Positions 40,972-44,547 of a stretch of 44,547 nt of DNA are shown one piece after another. The translations under genes were made by a program, and so were the position numbers. The notes under the pieces are model-generated. The model did not search any database. It had not been told where the DNA came from and was given only the letters and a program-made list of their open reading frames with translations. Numbering within the stretch: position 1 is the first letter of the stretch; each line of letters starts with the position of its first letter. The stretch covers positions 1 through 44,547 of the forward strand of contig QUKC01000013.1 of NCBI GenBank assembly GCA_003481005.1. Reading direction: 5' to 3'. This stretch comes from Firmicutes bacterium TM09-10. GTDB lineage: Bacteria; Bacillota; Clostridia; Lachnospirales; Lachnospiraceae.

Positions 40972-42390
40972 ATGACGATGAAAAAAGTGAGCGGCGATCT
41001 GGCGAAGAACAGAGACTATCTGGATCGACAGCTGGGCGTTGGGAAAAGCTTTGACGTATTGTACCGAAATATGGAGATCGGGAAGAAAAATGCAGCTTTG
41101 TATATGATCGACGGATTCTGTAAAGATGAAGTGATGCAGAAGCTGCTGCAGCATTTTATCGGAATCACGAAAGAGCAGATGCCGGAGGACGCGGCAGAGA
41201 TGAGCAGGCAGCTTGTGCCTTATGGAGAGGTCGATCTGTGCGGCGATCTGGATGAAATCTGCAGACAGGTGATGTCCGGCGTGACCGCCCTGCTGTTGGA
41301 GGGATATGAGCAGGGCATTTTGATCGATGCCAGAACCTATCCGGCGCGAAGTGTCGGGGAGCCGGAAAAGGATAAGGTGTTGCGCGGTTCGAAGGACGGT
41401 TTTGTGGAAACCATTGTCTTTAACACGGCGCTGATCCGCCGCAGGATCCGAAGCACACAGCTGAGGATGGAAATGCTGCAGGCAGGAAAAACGTCCCACA
41501 CCGACATCGTTTTGTGCTATATGGAGGATCGGGTAGATCAGCAGTTCCTTGAAAAGATCCGGAACCGGATTCAGAACCTGCAGGTGGATGCGCTGACGCT
41601 GAACCAGGAAAGCCTTGCGGAGTGCCTGTATCAGGGACGTTGGTGGAATCCGTTTCCGAAGTTTCGATTTTCTGAACGTCCGGACACCGCGGCGGCACAG
41701 GTATTGGAGGGAAATATCATCATTCTGGTGGACAACTCGCCGTCGGCGCTGATCACACCGACCTCCCTGTTTGACGTGCTGGAGGAAGCGGACGATTATT
41801 ATTTTCCGCCGATCACGGGAACGTATCTGAGACTGTCGCGCCTGCTGATCGCCATTGTAACGTATTTTCTGACACCGACGTTTCTTTTGTTGATGGAATA
41901 TCCACAGTGGATTCCCAAAGGCTTTGAGTTCATCGCAGTGCGGGATACGGTCTATATTCCGCTGATCTGGCAGCTTTTATTGCTGGAGCTTGCAATCGAC
42001 GGTCTGAAGCTTGCGGCGGTCAACACCCCGAATATGCTCAGTACGCCGCTGTCGGTCATGGCGGCGTTGGTTTTGGGAGAGTTCAGCGTAAAGAGTGGGT
42101 GGTTTAATAGTGAGGTCATGTTGTACATGGCATTCGTCGCAGTCGCCAACTACACACAGAACAGCCTGGAGCTTGGCTATGCGCTGAAATTTATGCGGAT
42201 TATCAATTTGGTGCTGACGGCAATTTTTGGCGTCTGGGGATATGTTGGAGGAATCGTGATTCTGGCGGTTTCTCTGTTGTTTAACCGGACGGTAAGCAGC
42301 AGAAGCTATCTGTATCCACTGGTGCCGTTTCATGGAAAACAGCTCGGGCATCAGCTGTTTCGGACAAGGCTGCCGGCGGCAAGAAAATAG
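40972..42390 (+). CDS. GerA-family spore protein, SpoVAF-like
   Basis: A 472-residue member of the GerA/SpoVAF family of inner spore membrane proteins. The N-terminal soluble region (1 to about 275) includes LGVGKSFDVLYRNMEIGKKNAALYMIDGF in pieces and the conserved GTYLRLSRLL junction. Before it stands VLEGNIIILVDNSPSALITPTSLFD. Four to five membrane helices follow (about 290-455). Family knowledge links such proteins to nutrient germination and ion/DPA release. No spoVA or gerB/gerC genes are adjacent, so it is an orphan copy. GGGAGG lies 9 nt before the ATG. Confidence 0.88.
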   Translation: MTMKKVSGDLAKNRDYLDRQLGVGKSFDVLYRNMEIGKKNAALYMIDGFCKDEVMQKLLQHFIGITKEQMPEDAAEMSRQLVPYGEVDLCGDLDEICRQVMSGVTALLLEGYEQGILIDARTYPARSVGEPEKDKVLRGSKDGFVETIVFNTALIRRRIRSTQLRMEMLQAGKTSHTDIVLCYMEDRVDQQFLEKIRNRIQNLQVDALTLNQESLAECLYQGRWWNPFPKFRFSERPDTAAAQVLEGNIIILVDNSPSALITPTSLFDVLEEADDYYFPPITGTYLRLSRLLIAIVTYFLTPTFLLLMEYPQWIPKGFEFIAVRDTVYIPLIWQLLLLELAIDGLKLAAVNTPNMLSTPLSVMAALVLGEFSVKSGWFNSEVMLYMAFVAVANYTQNSLELGYALKFMRIINLVLTAIFGVWGYVGGIVILAVSLLFNRTVSSRSYLYPLVPFHGKQLGHQLFRTRLPAARK

Positions 42391-42415
42391 GCCTGGCGCG
42401 AGGATGGAGTACAGA

Positions 42416-43567
42416 ATGAAAACAGTAATTGCAATCGATTCTTTTAAAGGAAGCATGACTTCGATGGAGGCTGGAAACGCGGCGGCAGCAGGCGTGAAAG
42501 CAGTTTTCCCGGACGCTGAGATCGTCGTGCGTCCGCTGGCGGACGGCGGGGAAGGCACGGTGGAAGCACTGACAACCGGAATGGGCGGACGCATGGAAAC
42601 AGCGCTGGTAAGCGACCCGCTCGGCAGGAAAATTTCAGCGTCCTACGGTATTTTGGAAGAAAATAAAACAGCGGTAATAGAAATGGCGGCAGCTGCGGGG
42701 CTGCCGTTACTTTCCAAAGAAGAACGCAATCCGCTACATACCACGACCTATGGCGTTGGGGAGCTGATCCGGGATGCGATTCGGAAAGGCTGCAGGCATT
42801 TTATTGTCGGGATCGGCGGCAGTGCGACAAACGACGGCGGAGTTGGGATGCTTTCGGCGCTTGGATTTGAATTTCTGGATAAAAGTGGTCAGCCGGTGCG
42901 AAACGGGGCGGCCGGGTTAGCCGATCTTGCGGAAATTCGGAGTGGACATGTACTGCCGGTTTTAAAGGAGTGCACGTTTCGGGTTGCCTGTGACGTGGAA
43001 AATTCCCTCTGCGGAGAGCTTGGCTGCAGCTGCGTATTCGGACCGCAAAAGGGTGCTGATGAAAAGAGCATCCGGCAGATGGATCAATGGCTCTTTTCCT
43101 ATGCACAGCTGACGAAAGAGCACTTTCTACAGGCAGATGAAAATTGTCCGGGTGCGGGTGCTGCTGGCGGTCTTGGATTTGCATTCCAGAGCTACTTAGG
43201 TGCGCGGCTCGAGCCGGGAATCCGGATTGTATTGGAAGAGACCGGGCTGGAACGCGAGATGGCGGACGCGGATTTTGTCCTTACCGGAGAGGGCAGGATG
43301 GACGAACAGACTGCGATGGGGAAAGCTCCTGCGGGCGTGGCAAAGCTCGCGAAAAAGCATGGTTGTACGGTGATCGCTTTTGCCGGAGCACTGCAGGAGG
43401 GCTTTACAGCCTGCCATGAGATCGGAATCGACGCAGCGTTTTGCATTCAGAAAAGGGCAGTCAGCCTGGAAGAGGCGATGGATCGGGACGCTGCGATGCA
43501 AAATCTGACGGATACCTGCAAAGAGGCGTTCCGGCTGGTGAAAGCTGTCGTGGGTGTTCCACAATGA
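42416..43567 (+). CDS. glxK: Glycerate kinase
   Basis: Phosphorylates D-glycerate (type I, GarK/GlxK family, normally giving 2-phosphoglycerate). The protein has 383 residues. Signatures are IAIDSFKGSMTS at the N terminus, PLADGGEGTVEAL (about 41-53), GIGGSATNDGGVGM (about 127-140), GAGAAGGLGFA (about 245-255) and the late FVLTGEGRMDEQTAMGKAP. The ATG at 42416 is 7 nt from GGAG; a longer frame from 42332 lies inside the spoVAF gene. The 25-nt gap suggests co-transcription with the SpoVAF-like gene, though no functional link is evident. Confidence 0.95.
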   Translation: MKTVIAIDSFKGSMTSMEAGNAAAAGVKAVFPDAEIVVRPLADGGEGTVEALTTGMGGRMETALVSDPLGRKISASYGILEENKTAVIEMAAAAGLPLLSKEERNPLHTTTYGVGELIRDAIRKGCRHFIVGIGGSATNDGGVGMLSALGFEFLDKSGQPVRNGAAGLADLAEIRSGHVLPVLKECTFRVACDVENSLCGELGCSCVFGPQKGADEKSIRQMDQWLFSYAQLTKEHFLQADENCPGAGAAGGLGFAFQSYLGARLEPGIRIVLEETGLEREMADADFVLTGEGRMDEQTAMGKAPAGVAKLAKKHGCTVIAFAGALQEGFTACHEIGIDAAFCIQKRAVSLEEAMDRDAAMQNLTDTCKEAFRLVKAVVGVPQ

Positions 43568-43610
43568 GACAGTATTCTATGTCCCATATTGCCGGTGTTG
43601 TCCCACAATG
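43556..43610 (+). repeat. Three copies of GTYCCAYAWTG before the CobW-type gene promoter
   Basis: GTTCCACAATG (43556-43566), GTCCCATATTG (43581-43591) and GTCCCACAATG (43600-43610) occur within 55 nt, the last 5 nt upstream of a TTGACA. Iterated sites at this position suit a transcription factor, but the motif is not one I recognise. The first copy lies across the glycerate kinase stop codon. Confidence 0.5.
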
Positions 43611-43615
43611 AGGTG

Positions 43616-43644
43616 TTGACAATTATCCCGTTTTAGCGCAGAAT
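43616..43644 (+). promoter_or_regulatory. Likely promoter of the CobW-type GTPase gene
   Basis: A consensus TTGACA (43616-43621), a 17-nt spacer and CAGAAT (43639-43644) give a reasonable promoter. The leader of roughly 160 nt contains the family B repeat. Confidence 0.6.
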
Positions 43645-43711
43645 ATAAGGATGACTGGTTAGGAATGACGAATCCTGTAGAAAGCAGTCAAAGCAAAGAA
43701 ACAGAGATTTA

Positions 43712-43813
43712 AGATTGAAAAATAAAATTTTTCAATCGCGAGATTTGTGTCTGTGCGCACTTGACACAAACTCGGCATGCGAAAAAAAGCGTGCGCAGAA
43801 ATGAGAGGAAAAC
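43712..43813 (+). repeat. Dispersed repeat family B, copy 2 (ends at a start codon)
   Basis: 102 nt, the same length as 32538-32639. The first hairpin (GATTGAAAAAT/ATTTTTCAATC) is identical. The long-range GCGCAC/GTGCGC stem is kept, with a T-A outer pair replacing C-G. The element ends GAGAGGAAAAC, the ribosome binding site of the next gene. Confidence 0.88.
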
Positions 43814-44547
43814 ATGACAAAAATAGATATTGTATCCGGCTTCCTTGGAGCCGGTAAGACAACCCTGATCAAGAAGCTGTTAAAGGAAGCGCTGGCAGGA
43901 ACCCAGACTGTCCTGATCGAAAACGAATTCGGTGAAATCGGCATCGACGGAGGATTTTTAAAGGACGCTGGAATCGAAATCAAAGAAATGAATTCCGGCT
44001 GTATCTGCTGCTCCCTGGTAGGCGATTTCGGAACTTCTTTAAAGGAAGTTTTAAACACCTATCATCCCGACCGTATTCTGATTGAGCCCTCCGGCGTCGG
44101 CAAGCTTTCTGACGTTATGAAAGCAGTCCAGAATGCGGGACTTGGCACAGAGGTTGAGTTAAACAGTGCGGTTGCTGTCGTAGACGCTTCCAAGTGCAAA
44201 ATGTATATCAAGAACTTCGGTGAGTTCTTCATCAACCAGATTGAGCACGCCGGAACGATTATTTTAAGCCGTACAGACGTTGCATCCGAAGAAAAGGTAA
44301 AACAGGCGGTAGAGCTGATCCGGGAGCATAACGAGAAAGCGACCATTATTACAACACCGCTGTCACAGCTGGAAGGCAAGGAGATTCTTGCTACCATTGA
44401 GGGGGCAAAGGATCTGGAAGCAGAGCTGATGGAGCAGGTAAAGGCAATGCATGACGAGCATGAGCACCACCATCACCATGAAGAGGACGAAGACGAACAC
44501 GAGCATTGCTGCCATCATCACCATGATGAAGAGGAAGATGAACACGA
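43814..44547 (+). CDS. CobW/COG0523-family GTPase (metal chaperone type), cut by window end
   Basis: The frame is open from the ATG at 43814 to the window edge (244 complete codons). The P-loop is GFLGAGKTT (9-17), the metal-binding CxCC motif is SGCICCS (Cys63, Cys65, Cys66), and LIEPSGVG and the guanine-site LSRTD follow. From about residue 215 there is a striking His/Glu/Asp-rich linker with runs of four and five histidines and a Cys-Cys pair, which should bind zinc, nickel or cobalt. The C-terminal CobW domain is beyond the window. Family members insert or deliver metals; the exact metal is unknown. AGAGG lies 7 nt before the ATG. Confidence 0.9.
   Translation, partial: MTKIDIVSGFLGAGKTTLIKKLLKEALAGTQTVLIENEFGEIGIDGGFLKDAGIEIKEMNSGCICCSLVGDFGTSLKEVLNTYHPDRILIEPSGVGKLSDVMKAVQNAGLGTEVELNSAVAVVDASKCKMYIKNFGEFFINQIEHAGTIILSRTDVASEEKVKQAVELIREHNEKATIITTPLSQLEGKEILATIEGAKDLEAELMEQVKAMHDEHEHHHHHEEDEDEHEHCCHHHHDEEEDEH

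Noticed and set aside
1..44547. CRISPR arrays, prophage, insertion sequences
   Set aside because: No regularly spaced repeats, no transposase or integrase, and no phage structural gene were seen. The only repeats are the dispersed intergenic families.

Overview
The window looks like a chromosomal segment of a spore-forming clostridium, most likely a member of the Lachnospiraceae. This rests on the gene families present (a SpoVAF/GerA-type germination protein, a DivIVA-like coiled-coil protein, the UPF0237/UPF0210 pair, a YitT-family protein, TmcAL/YlbM, a GPH-type sugar symporter), strong AGGAGG ribosome binding sites, and sigma-A type promoters. No phage, plasmid, insertion sequence or CRISPR array was seen. 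The genus is inference.

Layout. 1-4.6 kb: a terminated upstream gene, a dispersed repeat, then a five-gene operon (degenerate Sir2-like protein, hisH, hisF, ung, lysA). 4.7-8.7 kb: a Ca2+/cation antiporter and tRNA-Leu(CAA) on the minus strand, then purC, a small coiled-coil protein and homoserine dehydrogenase. 8.8-11.1 kb, minus strand: an S66 LD-carboxypeptidase-like protein and a YitT-family membrane protein whose leader holds a terminator hairpin. 11.1-15.8 kb: a MarR repressor with a visible operator, and an asymmetric heterodimeric ABC exporter. 15.9-20.2 kb: GH36 alpha-galactosidase and oligoendopeptidase F. 20.4-28.0 kb: an N-acetylglucosamine PTS locus. It starts with a promoter, an RNA antiterminator target (RAT) overlapping a terminator, and a LicT-like antiterminator. 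IIA, enzyme I, HPr, IICB, nagB and nagA follow. 28.0-32.5 kb: a zinc-finger membrane protein, polA, coaE and a YycJ-type metallo-hydrolase. 32.5-34.5 kb: the UPF0237 ACT protein and UPF0210 protein. 34.6-39.2 kb, minus strand: a GPH symporter, tmcAL and two methyltransferases in a visibly AT-richer patch. 39.4-44.5 kb: DivIVA-like protein, SpoVAF-like protein, glycerate kinase and a CobW-type GTPase cut by the window end.

The GlcNAc locus encodes a complete phosphorelay. Enzyme I (His188) passes phosphate to HPr (His15), then IIA (His83), then IIB (Cys434), so GlcNAc enters as GlcNAc-6-P. NagA deacetylates it and NagB yields fructose-6-P. Two regulatory residues are missing: HPr has Lys at position 46 instead of Ser, and the antiterminator lacks both conserved PRD2 histidines (Asn206, Gln269) while keeping both in PRD1. 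This suggests a system that senses its own substrate but is detached from HPr-based catabolite control.

The most novel material is non-coding. Three families of dispersed intergenic repeats are present. Family A (three copies) is about 160 nt with a long hairpin. Family B (two copies) is 102 nt and ends exactly at a start codon. Family C (four copies) is a palindrome at gene 3' ends. A and B show compensatory base changes between copies, so the structure is being conserved.
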